Source: CAWDMN01 sp963803155
GTDB taxonomy: Bacteria; Acidobacteriota; Terriglobia; Versatilivoradales; Versatilivoraceae
NCBI GenBank assembly: GCA_963803155.1
Contig: CAWDMN010000025.1
Span: forward strand, 1-12,887
DNA: 12,887 nucleotides
Reading direction: 5' to 3'
In this document: in pieces, positions 1 to 6,516 of the stretch
Position numbering within the stretch: the stretch's first letter is position 1
How the letters are laid out: every line of letters starts with the position of its first letter
The notes under the pieces: generated by a model
Told to the model about the DNA's origin: nothing
The model's input: the letters and a program-made list of their open reading frames with translations, nothing else
Database searches by the model: none
Program-made: the position numbers and the translations under genes

Positions 1-368
1 CTGGAGTCTTCCAATGCGGGATTTCCATGTTTCCCGTCACCGATTGGAGATTTTATGACTCGATATATACAGAACGGTATATGAACATCCCGGCCGATAA
101 TGTGGAGGGTTATAAAAACAACTCCCCCTTAAGAAATTCCGACAAGCTGGCCGATGCGCTGCTACTGGTTCACGGCACGGCGGACGATAACGTCCACCTT
201 CAGAATTCCATGCAATTGGTGGACGCGTTGATCAAGGCTCGCAAGCCTTTTGAGCTGCAAATTTATCCAGGCCAAAAACATGGCATTCGCGGTGAAGAGC
301 CGAGACTGCACTTTCAAGACGCAGCGTATGCGTTTTTCAAAAGGCATTTGAAGCCTAATGCACCATGA
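1..368 (+). CDS. S9 family prolyl oligopeptidase / dipeptidyl peptidase IV-like, C-terminal fragment (5' end outside window)
   Basis: This is the last ~120 codons of a serine peptidase of family S9 (DPP IV / prolyl oligopeptidase catalytic alpha/beta-hydrolase domain). The frame is open from base 3, with no start required, so the gene enters from the left edge. Visible signatures are VFQCGIS...PVTDWRFYDSIYTERYM, which matches the DPP IV segment just after the nucleophile elbow; LLVHGTADDNVH, carrying the catalytic-triad Asp; and YPGQKHGI, carrying the catalytic His. The nucleophilic Ser (GxSxGG) must lie upstream, outside the window. Such enzymes release dipeptides, typically after proline or alanine, and are usually periplasmic or outer-envelope in Gram-negative soil bacteria; location cannot be judged here because the N-terminus is missing. 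The stop is TGA at 366-368. It converges with the minus-strand gene ending at 407, and I saw no obvious terminator hairpin between them. Confidence 0.9.
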   Translation, partial: GVFQCGISMFPVTDWRFYDSIYTERYMNIPADNVEGYKNNSPLRNSDKLADALLLVHGTADDNVHLQNSMQLVDALIKARKPFELQIYPGQKHGIRGEEPRLHFQDAAYAFFKRHLKPNAP

Positions 369-406
369 GTTGGCTTTACGGCCTTTGGAGGCATGTCCAA
401 TGATGT

Positions 407-490
407 TTAAATCCATTGTACATGGGCTTTCCCCAAGGCTTCCTTCAATCCTTTCATACTTTGGCGAGAGGACTCTTCGGCGGAGCCGCG
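407..490 (-). pseudogene. Out-of-frame C-terminal tail of the TIM-barrel gene
   Basis: Reading the minus strand in the frame ending at 407 gives GSAEESSRQSMKGLKEALGKAHVQWI. Its SRxSMKGLKExL part is the usual last helix of this Tat-exported TIM-barrel family. It follows directly on the WRG of the main frame if one base is added, or two are removed, within the complement of GCCGCGCCGCGCC around 485-497. It is therefore recorded as the displaced 3' end of the gene starting at 1368, not as a separate gene. Whether the break is a sequencing/assembly error or a real mutation cannot be told from one sequence. Confidence 0.7.
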
Positions 491-1368
491 CCGCGCCAAT
501 GAGTTTCCAGCGAGAAGGCCCCGCTGAATCCATCTCGGCTCATGGCCGAGAACAATCCGACAAAGTCGATTTTGCCTTGGCCCATGGGCGCCCACTCCGG
601 CTTCCCATTTGCGTTGTACCGCCCATCTTTGCAATGAACATGAGCAATGCGATGGGGAGGGAGCAGGCCGTATCCTTCCGGAAAAGGGTCGGCTCCCGCA
701 AACCAGGAGTTGGCCGGATCCCAGAGCAATTTAAAATTCGGATTGGGGATGGCTCTCAACACTTCAGCGGCTTCTTTTGCCGTGCCCGTGTTGCAGGAGG
801 GTTCGTTTTCGAGCATGAGAGCGATGCCGCGGCGTTTGGCCTTTTGGGCTGCTTGGATGAGAACTTGATTGATAGAGCGCCGATGAGAAGCGGCATCGTC
901 GAGCCTCCAGAAGTCGAAACAGCGGAGGGGTGGTTTGCCCAGCTGAAGAGCAACCTCGATTCCTTTCTCCAAGACCTTGTCTTGAATCGTTAAGATGTTA
1001 GTAGGAATGGGCCCTTTGCCGGGGCTGTGTCGCGAACGCGGAGAATCCGGCCAATCGGCTTTGAACAGAGGGCTGGCGATGGAACATACTCTCAATTGAT
1101 AGCGATCCAACAAGCGCCGGGCCTCCGCCATTTCCGTCGAAGTCAAATCCAGCAAGTGTTTCCCCCACAAATTTCTGACTTCGACCCAGCGCAGTCCAAA
1201 TTCGCGGGCGGCAATTTCGACTGCCCTTCCAAAGTCATCACTGATTTCATCCGTAAAAACGGAGAGGCGGATCTTGGTGGAGGTCTGACAAAAGTGAGAA
1301 GAACCGCAGACGGCAAAGCCCGCCATCGATAGGGACGTGAGAAAGTTGCGACGGTTGCAGATCGTCAT
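454..1368 (-). CDS. Tat-exported sugar phosphate isomerase/epimerase-like TIM-barrel protein, C-terminus frameshifted
   Basis: The protein belongs to the xylose-isomerase-like TIM-barrel superfamily (AP endonuclease 2 fold). The N-terminus has a twin-arginine signal: N5-R6-R7-N8-F9-L10 followed by a short hydrophobic stretch to ~residue 25, so periplasmic export of a folded, probably metal-bound enzyme is likely. Barrel strands carry plausible metal ligands: E187 in LENE, D217 in WDPAN, H243/H245 in AHVHCKD and E288 in SLETH. The substrate is unknown; many relatives act on sugars or inositols. The start is well supported: AAGGAG (complement of 1376-1381) lies 7 nt upstream of ATG at 1368. Oddity: the frame stops at 454 after a non-family tail (residues ~293-304), whereas the expected family ending, GSAEESSRQSMKGLKEALGK, is read in another frame down to TAA at 407. 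A one-base loss or two-base gain in the GC repeat at about 485-500 explains this. The intact gene would span 407-1368. Metal ligands all precede the break. Confidence 0.85.
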   Translation of the reverse strand: MTICNRRNFLTSLSMAGFAVCGSSHFCQTSTKIRLSVFTDEISDDFGRAVEIAAREFGLRWVEVRNLWGKHLLDLTSTEMAEARRLLDRYQLRVCSIASPLFKADWPDSPRSRHSPGKGPIPTNILTIQDKVLEKGIEVALQLGKPPLRCFDFWRLDDAASHRRSINQVLIQAAQKAKRRGIALMLENEPSCNTGTAKEAAEVLRAIPNPNFKLLWDPANSWFAGADPFPEGYGLLPPHRIAHVHCKDGRYNANGKPEWAPMGQGKIDFVGLFSAMSRDGFSGAFSLETHWRGAAPPKSPLAKV

Positions 1369-1471
1369 GAGATTGCTCCTTTAGGACAGTTGATCGAAGG
1401 CAATTCCTTGAATAACGAAACAGATAGTAACAGAACGATGCCGATTTCTCCATTTGTAGGGATTTCCTCAT

Positions 1472-1540
1472 GCCAGCACGGCTGGCTCAACAAGAGGATG
1501 AAAATGGCACAAGGTGGGACGCGCGATCCTTCGCGCGTCG
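1472..1540 (+). repeat. Dispersed hairpin-bearing repeat, copy 1
   Basis: The copy starts with the near-palindrome GCCAGCACGGCTGGC (1472-1486), followed by CAACAAGAGGATGAAAATG (1488-1506), then a strong hairpin with stem GACGCGCGA/TCGCGCGTC (1518-1526 and 1531-1539) and loop TCCT. The first 35 bp match the complement of 12185-12219 at about 31 positions. The hairpin has a counterpart of different sequence but the same 9-bp stem length near that copy. It has no coding capacity, so it is probably a small non-autonomous or REP-like element; I cannot assign it to a named family. Confidence 0.6.
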
Positions 1541-1624
1541 CCAGGCCAGCCTCACCTGCCGAGCAGCGTGCACAGAGTGCCCGCTCCACCTTTGCCCAAA
1601 TTTGATTTTCTGAGGAGCTGCACA

Positions 1625-1658
1625 TGCCAGTTTGACGGCACAACAAGAGGATGAAAAT
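1625..1658 (+). repeat. Dispersed repeat, copy 2 (partial)
   Basis: A second copy begins GCCAG, loses the symmetric GGCTGGC arm (it reads TTTGACGGC), then repeats CAACAAGAGGATGAAAAT (1641-1658) identically to 1488-1505. The two copies lie in direct orientation about 153 bp apart. The second lacks the GACGCGCGA hairpin and runs straight into a different hairpin at 1663. It may be a degenerate copy, or the two may mark the ends of one ~190-bp unit. Confidence 0.5.
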
Positions 1659-1662
1659 TTAT

Positions 1663-1686
1663 TCCCCCTTTGAAGGGGGATTTTCT
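1663..1686. terminator. Terminator-like hairpin (TCCCCCTT/AAGGGGGA)
   Basis: A perfect 8-bp inverted repeat, TCCCCCTT-TG-AAGGGGGA (1663-1680), is followed on the plus strand by TTTTCT. With CCCCC/GGGGG pairing the loop is TTTGAA. On the minus strand the stem is followed by the A/T-rich AATAAATTTTC, so it could end clpS–EVE transcription ~150 nt past the EVE stop. No plus-strand gene precedes it. Palindromes of this sort are also scattered as repeats in many genomes, so termination is only one reading. Confidence 0.4.
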
Positions 1687-1828
1687 AGGGAGGAAGGCTG
1701 TAATCAAAAGTGAGGGTAAATGAGTTACGGCAAAGGTCGACTAATGTGGGAGGCGGACACGTAATCACCGTCACCCGTCCGGCGATCCTGAATTCGAGGC
1801 ATCAGCTTCACCCCATTCACTGAGGTCA

Positions 1829-2293
1829 TCATTCCTTCATCGCACATTCCAGCTTTTCCCAGTCGATCCCGAGGGCGCGGGCAATTTCGCGAAAATCCTC
1901 CAGGGAAATCTCAAATTGCCCCTTCTTGAATGGCAAGCCCCAATGCCGCGGATCGTGAATAAAGGAGAGCCGGGGAATCAAGGGTCGGATAATCGCGGGC
2001 TGACAGGGGAGGAACCTGACACTCCGCTGGAACCAGACGTAGCCTTGATTTGTAATGATAGATTCCGGTTTCTCGTCCGCCACTTCGCCGATCGCCGTAA
2101 ACATCTGACATTTCGTCCGGCTGCGCGAATCGGTGATGGCGGAATAAAAAATAATCCAATCCCCTCGTCGCAACTGGCGTGCCAGGGGCTCCTCCAAAAA
2201 GCGAGATATGCCAGATTGCGCGGACTGTCGAACTGCCGAGAGTGACGCCACAACAATCCAGTACCAGGATTTTGTTAGGATTGGGCTGTCCAT
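1829..2293 (-). CDS. EVE domain-containing protein (UPF0310-like, PUA-fold)
   Basis: This 154-residue protein is made up of one EVE domain, a PUA-related fold whose members bind modified bases in DNA or RNA. Family landmarks: YWIVVAS at the N-terminus (11-17), GDWIIFYS (44-51), a QMFTAIGEV strand (63-71), the aromatic VWFQRSVRFLP (86-96), IRPLIPRLSFI (102-112) and WGLPFKKGQFEIS (118-130). Length is usual for a stand-alone EVE protein. The target base or partner is unknown. The ATG at 2293 is only 6 nt after the clpS stop and has no clear Shine-Dalgarno of its own, so it is probably translated by coupling from the clpS message. Stop TGA at 1829-1831. No restriction or methylase gene is adjacent, so nothing ties it to defence in this window. 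Confidence 0.88.
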   Translation of the reverse strand: MDSPILTKSWYWIVVASLSAVRQSAQSGISRFLEEPLARQLRRGDWIIFYSAITDSRSRTKCQMFTAIGEVADEKPESIITNQGYVWFQRSVRFLPCQPAIIRPLIPRLSFIHDPRHWGLPFKKGQFEISLEDFREIARALGIDWEKLECAMKE

Positions 2294-2299
2294 GGATAA

Positions 2300-2632
2300 T
2301 CAGACTGCTGATGAATCAACGGGTTCAATGATTGCGCTCATGGCCCCGCGAGATTGCGGGAGCCTGGGATCCGCGCCATAAGCGTGAATCTGACTTTGAC
2401 CGAATTGGGCCTCTTCCAACCCGCCCGTGAAGACAATGGTGCGTCCGGTGAAATCCACCTCAACGGCGTGAGCGTACGCTTGTGCCTGGGAAAAGAAAAA
2501 CAGCTTCTGAAGCATTTCAATCACATATTCGTAGCTGTGATCGTCGTCATTGAGCAATACGACGTTAAAAAGGGGAGCCTTTTTCTCAAAAGTTTCCTCA
2601 ATAGTCTGAGGCGATTCCACCGTCGCTGGCAT
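2300..2632 (-). CDS. clpS: ATP-dependent Clp protease adaptor protein ClpS
   Basis: This 110-residue ClpS adaptor delivers N-degron proteins to ClpAP in the cytoplasm. After a ~20-residue flexible N-terminus (used in the family to engage the ClpA pore) comes the conserved core: FNVVLLNDDDHSYEYVIEMLQKLF (22-45) with the N-D-D motif (N28, D29, D30) that holds the substrate N-terminal residue. Then TGRTIVFTG (62-70), QIHAYGADPR (81-90) and MSAIIEP (98-104). At the position of the pocket His of E. coli ClpS (H66) this protein seems to have Asp (VEVDFTG, D60), based on an eye alignment. A clpA gene is not in the window. The start ATG at 2632 has a weak AGGA upstream. It is the first gene of a two-gene unit with the EVE gene 6 bp downstream. 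Confidence 0.95.
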   Translation of the reverse strand: MPATVESPQTIEETFEKKAPLFNVVLLNDDDHSYEYVIEMLQKLFFFSQAQAYAHAVEVDFTGRTIVFTGGLEEAQFGQSQIHAYGADPRLPQSRGAMSAIIEPVDSSAV

Positions 2633-2682
2633 CTATGTATCCTATAAATCCGAGGTACCCCTGGTCTAAAAATACTGTTGTT

Positions 2683-2711
2683 ACTATATACCAGGGCGAG
2701 CCGGCGGTAAA
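2683..2711 (-). promoter_or_regulatory. Candidate sigma70-type promoter for clpS–EVE
   Basis: Reading the minus strand, TTTACC (complement of 2706-2711, 4/6 to TTGACA) is separated by 17 nt from TATAGT (complement of 2683-2688, 5/6 to TATAAT). A start of transcription around 2676 would leave a ~43-nt leader before the clpS ATG. The -10 sits in a loose inverted repeat bounded by CTGGT (2661-2665) and ACCAG (2690-2694), which could be an operator. Seen by eye only. Confidence 0.4.
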
Positions 2712-2955
2712 GAATCGCTAAAGGGTGCGGTGTAATTCAGAGTAAGACAGGATAGAGAGCCTACCAAGGGGTAGAATTTATGGGAGGACATGCCTCCTCG
2801 ATATCCACCCGCGCGTGCCATGTCCAACCCAGACCGGTTCGGCAGGCGGAGTCTGCCTTGGCGGAAGCCTCACCCTTCCGGCTATTGCTCAGTTCAGCCG
2901 ATCAACGCGATTGGTTCACCCTGTCGCACTTTAAATCACACTCCTCGCCAATCAT
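2712..2955. other. Divergent intergenic region, no convincing gene
   Basis: The whole clpS to ctp gap is 2633-3016. The clpS promoter lies on the left and the protease promoter on the right. Two overlapping plus-strand frames of 63 and 76 codons (2780-2971, 2790-3020) cover the middle. They have low-complexity translations, no recognisable domain and no good ribosome site, and one runs into the protease start, so I do not call them genes. Short inverted repeats such as GGCAG...CTGCC (2840-2856) are present, with no clear function. Confidence 0.5.
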
Positions 2956-2959
2956 CTAC

Positions 2960-2989
2960 TTTACTTTGTAGGAAAAGTAATGCTAGATT
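2960..2989 (+). promoter_or_regulatory. Candidate extended -10 promoter for the S41 protease gene
   Basis: TTTACT (2960-2965) as a -35-like box is followed after 18 nt by TAGATT (2984-2989), preceded by TG at 2981-2982, giving an extended -10 of the form TGnTAGATT. The predicted transcript start (~2996) would leave a leader of only ~20 nt before the ATG at 3017. Both boxes are 4/6 matches, so this is a weak call. Confidence 0.3.
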
Positions 2990-3016
2990 TACTGGCATAT
3001 CGGTTGTGAGGGCCTC

Positions 3017-4609
3017 ATGAAGAAAGGCACTTTTTTCTTTTTTATTTCGACAGTCATCGTCGGGACTTCACTCCTGAGCGGCGTCTGGGGGCCGAGGCAC
3101 CTTGCCGACTCTTCGTCTGGCGAAGAGTGCCAACGCTTGCTGAAGACTTATACCCGCGCCTTGCATGCAATTGAAGAAAACTACGCGGAGCCCATTCAAC
3201 GCGACAGGACTGTCTATCAATCCATTCAAACCATGCTGGAAAAGCTGGACCCACATTCCGTCTTTCTCGATCCGCAGAAGTTTTCCCACAACAACGAAGA
3301 AATGCGCGGCAACTATTGCGGGATTGGGATTTCTTACAAAGTGATCCACGGCAGGCCGACGGTCACCTCTCCCCCTCTTCCTGGAACTCCCGCACACCGA
3401 ATGGGGATTCGATCTGGAGATGCCATTCTGAAGATCAGGAACCGGTCGGTGGAAGGGCTTCCTCTCCCGCAAATTGCCGATATGTTTAAAGGCCCCAAGG
3501 GGAGCTCCCTAAATTTGACCTTGCAGCATCTGGGCCAGACCTCTCCCGTGGAATTGAACATAGTGCGAGACGAAATTCCCCAACCGAGCGTGACCTGCGC
3601 GTTTCGCCCCCAGCCAGGCATTGGCTATCTGCGCGTGGATATTTTTACCGAAACCACGGAGCAGGAATTGTCCGAACGGTTCAAGCAGCTGGGCTCCAAC
3701 TTGAACGGAATAATTTTGGACTTGCGGCTGAACCATGGCGGGTACTTACCTGCCGGCATTGCTTTAGCGGAAGCCTTTTTGGAAAAAGGGCAGGAAGTAG
3801 TGACAACCAAGGGCCGATTGGCGGGGTCCAACCAGCAGTTCCTTGCGAAAAACAGGCCGGTTCAGAAGGGGACGCCTCTGGTGGTGTTGATTGACCGCGA
3901 AAGCGCCAGTTGCTCCGAGATTGTGGCCGGCGCCATTCAAGATCATGACCGGGGTTTGATTTTGGGAGAGACCAGTTTTGGAAAAGGGCTGGTGCAGACA
4001 GTCTTCCCGTTGAGCCGGGGAGCGGGCCTCATCCTGACAACAGCCCGGTATTTTACCCCGAGCGGCCGCTTGATCCAGCGGGACTACAAGCATCAATCAT
4101 TGCGGGATTATTATCGGCCGCCCGTGGATGCGCCTTCTTCCGCCGAGATAAAGTATACGGACGGCGGACGCGAGGTTTTTGGCGGAGGCGGAATTCTGCC
4201 CGACATTCGCGTTCGGGCCGAAGAACCGCCCCGATTGACCTCCTTCCAAGCCAGACTAATTGAGAGCGGGGCTTTTTTCGATTTTGTCTGCTCTTCCTCG
4301 CTCCGCGAGCATGCCCTGGACAGGAATTTTGAGGTTGGCGAATCTCTTTTGCGGAAATTTCGCGAGTATTTGCGAGAAAACGATTTGATCCCCGATGAAA
4401 AAGAATGGCGGGAGAGCCTCCCCTTCTTGCGGGAACAAATCCGCAATGAGTATGTGCTCTTTCATTTCGGCAGGGAAGAGGTTGTAAAGATTGCAGTCGA
4501 AAAAGACCATCTGGTGGCTCGTGCCCTGGAGTCCTTACCGCAGGCCAAAGCCCTGGTGGAAGGCACACACACGGCGATCAACCGAACCCGCTCCTCTCAG
4601 CCTTCCTAA
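3017..4609 (+). CDS. S41 family C-terminal processing peptidase (CtpA/Prc-like), exported
   Basis: A 530-residue carboxy-terminal processing protease that would trim envelope proteins or lipoproteins in the periplasm. The N-terminus is Lys-Lys followed by a hydrophobic run to ~residue 24, a signal peptide or membrane anchor. DPHSVFLDPQKF (78-89) opens the substrate-binding region. A PDZ domain covers ~95-175 (GIGISYKV, GTPAHRMGIRSGDAILKI). The catalytic core covers ~200-360: IGYLRVDIF, ILDLRLNHGG (233-242), and SASCSEI (296-302) with S298 as likely nucleophile. GETSFGKGLVQT follows, with K323 as general base, 25 residues later as in E. coli Tsp, and Q327. The core motif usually reads SASASE; here Ala is replaced by Cys299. 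A ~130-residue C-terminal region (400-530), charged and helical-looking, is of unclear role. The gene stands ~220 bp upstream of RNase J and probably has its own promoter. Confidence 0.93.
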   Translation: MKKGTFFFFISTVIVGTSLLSGVWGPRHLADSSSGEECQRLLKTYTRALHAIEENYAEPIQRDRTVYQSIQTMLEKLDPHSVFLDPQKFSHNNEEMRGNYCGIGISYKVIHGRPTVTSPPLPGTPAHRMGIRSGDAILKIRNRSVEGLPLPQIADMFKGPKGSSLNLTLQHLGQTSPVELNIVRDEIPQPSVTCAFRPQPGIGYLRVDIFTETTEQELSERFKQLGSNLNGIILDLRLNHGGYLPAGIALAEAFLEKGQEVVTTKGRLAGSNQQFLAKNRPVQKGTPLVVLIDRESASCSEIVAGAIQDHDRGLILGETSFGKGLVQTVFPLSRGAGLILTTARYFTPSGRLIQRDYKHQSLRDYYRPPVDAPSSAEIKYTDGGREVFGGGGILPDIRVRAEEPPRLTSFQARLIESGAFFDFVCSSSLREHALDRNFEVGESLLRKFREYLRENDLIPDEKEWRESLPFLREQIRNEYVLFHFGREEVVKIAVEKDHLVARALESLPQAKALVEGTHTAINRTRSSQPS

Positions 4610-4654
4610 GGGTTATCCCTGATTTTATCCTCATTCAAGCCCGGCTTTAATTGT

Positions 4655-4660
4655 GATACT
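4655..4660 (+). promoter_or_regulatory. Possible extended -10 element upstream of RNase J
   Basis: TGTGATACT (4652-4660) fits an extended -10 (TGn + GATACT, 5/6 to TATACT-like and 4/6 to TATAAT), but no good -35 is seen ~17 nt upstream. If used, the RNase J leader would be ~165 nt, long enough for autoregulation by RNase J itself. The rest of 4610-4790 shows only short hairpins (for example AAGC-CCG-GCTT) and no clear terminator for the protease gene. Confidence 0.25.
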
Positions 4661-4819
4661 ATGCAGGCGAATTTATTGTAGGCGTGCAACTACCTTGCAC
4701 CCTGGGAAGCTATTCGAAGTTTCGCGCCGATGATGACTCCCGTGGAAGGCAATTCATGCCGCGATTTTTCTAAGCGCTCCGATAGGGAACCTTGAGGGTT
4801 GTTGCGTTTGCCAAATGCG

Positions 4820-4825
4820 AAGGAG
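4820..4825 (+). promoter_or_regulatory. Ribosome binding site that decides the RNase J start
   Basis: AAGGAG at 4820-4825 is spaced 5 nt from TTG at 4831. The upstream in-frame TTG at 4792 has only a weak AGGGA before it. Starting at 4831 gives SATDYVEAIPLGGVGE, so the beta-strand leading to the conserved PLGGxGE begins within ten residues, as in typical RNase J proteins. Confidence 0.65.
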
Positions 4826-4830
4826 CTCGC

Positions 4831-6504
4831 TTGAGCGCTACCGATTATGTTGAAGCCATCCCGCTAGGGGGCGTTGGCGAATTCGGCATGAACATGATGG
4901 TCCTAAGGTACATGGACCAGATGATCGTGATTGACGCCGGTCTCATGTTTCCGGATGAGGAACTCTTGGGAATCGATGTGGTCGTGCCGGATGTGGGTTT
5001 TCTCATCGAAAATTCAGAGAAAATTCAAGCCATTATTTTAACCCACGGCCACGAAGATCACATCGGAGCCCTCCCTTTTATTCTCCCGGCGATTGGCCCG
5101 GTTCCCATTTACGGCAGCCGTTTTACGTTGGGTTTGGTTGGGGCCAAGCTGGAAGAACATGGTTTGCTGAAAGAGACACCGCTTGTTACGGTCACCCCGC
5201 GCCAGGTCGAGCAGATTGGGCATTTTCGCGTGGAATTTATCCATGTCACGCATAGTATCGCGGATGCCCTGATGCTGGCGATCAGCACCCCGGTGGGGGT
5301 GATTCTGCATACAGGTGATTTTAAAATTGATTCCTCCCCAGTCATCGGTCCGGCCATCGATTTGCCCACCGTGGCCGACTACGGCAATCGCGGCGTTCTG
5401 GCTCTGTTTTCCGATAGCACCAACATTGAGCGGAGAGGCTATACCCCCTCGGAAACAGCCGTCGTGGAGCGGCTGGATTCGCTCTTCAAGCACGCATCGG
5501 GCAAAGTGGTGGTCTCCTGTTTTACATCCTCCGTGCACCGCCTGCAGATCATCTTTGACCTTTCCTTCAAATACAATCGGAAGATTATCCTGGCGGGGCG
5601 GAGCATGCTGGGGAATGTCAAAATTGCCGATCAACAGGGCCTTCTTAGAATACCCGATGGAATACTGATCAAGCCGGGGGATGTCAAGCGTTTTGAGCCC
5701 AGCCAAATCACCATGCTTATGACGGGAAGCCAGGGGGAGCCGATGTCCGCTTTGCCCCGGTTGGCGGTGGACAATTTCAAAAACATTGAAATTGAGGAAG
5801 GGGACACCGTCATTATTTCCGCTCGCATTATCCCGGGCAATGAAAAGACCATCTCGCGGATGATCAACCACATCTACCGCCGCGGCGCCCACCCTTATTA
5901 TGATGATGGTTCGCAGCCGCCCGTCCATGTTTCCGGCCATGCGAGCGAAGAAGAACTCAAGTTGATGTTGACCCTGGTCCGGCCGAAATATTTCATCCCC
6001 ATTCATGGAGAATACCGCCAGCTTTGCCGCCATGCGGAGTTGGCTCAGTCGCTCAAAGCGGTGCGCGGCCGCGTCTTGATTGCTGAAACGGGAGATTGCA
6101 TCCAGATCAGTCCGGAAAGTATTCAACTGTCAGGCAAAATCCCGGTGGGACGGATTTTCATCGATTCAGGCAGCCTCGATGAGGTGGAAGAAGTGGTGGT
6201 GCGCGACCGTCGCCACCTTTCCGAAGATGGCATCGTGGTGGTTGTGCTGGTCATCGATAAGGCCACTGGCCGGATGGAGTCTCAACCGGAAATAATTGCG
6301 AGAGGATTCCTTTATATGGAGGCCGAGGATGTGCTGATCGGCGAAACCCGCCAGTTGGTGATGAAGACGCTGGAATCTTCTAACCGGGAAGAGGCGGCTG
6401 ATTGGGCCATGATTAAAGAAAAAATCCGGGTGGATTTGCGCCGCTACCTTTTCAAGCAGACTTCGAAACGGCCTCTAGTGTTGCCGATTATCCTGGAGAT
6501 TTGA
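4831..6504 (+). CDS. rnj: Ribonuclease J (metallo-beta-lactamase/beta-CASP RNase)
   Basis: RNase J is a cytoplasmic zinc-dependent enzyme with 5'-3' exonuclease and endonuclease activity in mRNA decay and rRNA maturation. From TTG 4831 it has 557 residues, the normal length (570 from the alternative TTG at 4792). The metallo-beta-lactamase core begins PLGGVGEFGMN. The metal motif LTHGHEDHIGA supplies H72, H74, D76 and H77, with further ligands H141 (HVTHS) and D163 (HTGDFKID). The beta-CASP insert follows (FSDSTNIERRGYTPSE, then ASGKVVVSCFTS and ILAGRSM). VSGHASEEELK and YFIPIHGEYR complete the active site. The C-terminal domain is present and the protein ends with KRPLVLPIILEI, the usual family ending, so it is not truncated. 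The gene is followed after 12 bp by uppP, with AAGGGGG between them, so the two are probably co-transcribed. The start is TTG, which tends to lower translation. A 362-codon antisense frame across it is a shadow. Confidence 0.95.
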   Translation: MSATDYVEAIPLGGVGEFGMNMMVLRYMDQMIVIDAGLMFPDEELLGIDVVVPDVGFLIENSEKIQAIILTHGHEDHIGALPFILPAIGPVPIYGSRFTLGLVGAKLEEHGLLKETPLVTVTPRQVEQIGHFRVEFIHVTHSIADALMLAISTPVGVILHTGDFKIDSSPVIGPAIDLPTVADYGNRGVLALFSDSTNIERRGYTPSETAVVERLDSLFKHASGKVVVSCFTSSVHRLQIIFDLSFKYNRKIILAGRSMLGNVKIADQQGLLRIPDGILIKPGDVKRFEPSQITMLMTGSQGEPMSALPRLAVDNFKNIEIEEGDTVIISARIIPGNEKTISRMINHIYRRGAHPYYDDGSQPPVHVSGHASEEELKLMLTLVRPKYFIPIHGEYRQLCRHAELAQSLKAVRGRVLIAETGDCIQISPESIQLSGKIPVGRIFIDSGSLDEVEEVVVRDRRHLSEDGIVVVVLVIDKATGRMESQPEIIARGFLYMEAEDVLIGETRQLVMKTLESSNREEAADWAMIKEKIRVDLRRYLFKQTSKRPLVLPIILEI

Positions 6505-6516
6505 GCAAGGGGGAAT

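Larger units (their letters stand above)
1369..1828. other. Intergenic region with repeats and hairpins, no convincing gene
   Basis: About 460 bp separate the EVE gene (ends 1829) from the TIM-barrel start (1368), both on the minus strand. Reading frames here are short, overlap one another on both strands and have no ribosome site or recognisable product. The region contains two partial copies of a dispersed repeat (1472-1507 and 1625-1658), a 9-bp-stem hairpin (1518-1539) and a terminator-like hairpin (1663-1686). The TIM-barrel promoter should lie just above 1385, but no clear -35/-10 pair stands out. Nothing supportable was seen in 1690-1828. Confidence 0.6.

Noticed and set aside
358..993. 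211-codon plus-strand frame
   Set aside because: It is the reverse side of the TIM-barrel gene, whose Tat signal, metal ligands and ribosome site are clear on the other strand.
2780..3020. Small plus-strand genes of 63 and 76 codons in the clpS–protease gap
   Set aside because: They have no ribosome site or recognisable composition, overlap each other, and one runs into the protease start.
5038..6126. 362-codon open frame on the minus strand
   Set aside because: It lies fully antisense to RNase J, has no recognisable domain, and its translation reflects the codon bias of the opposite strand.
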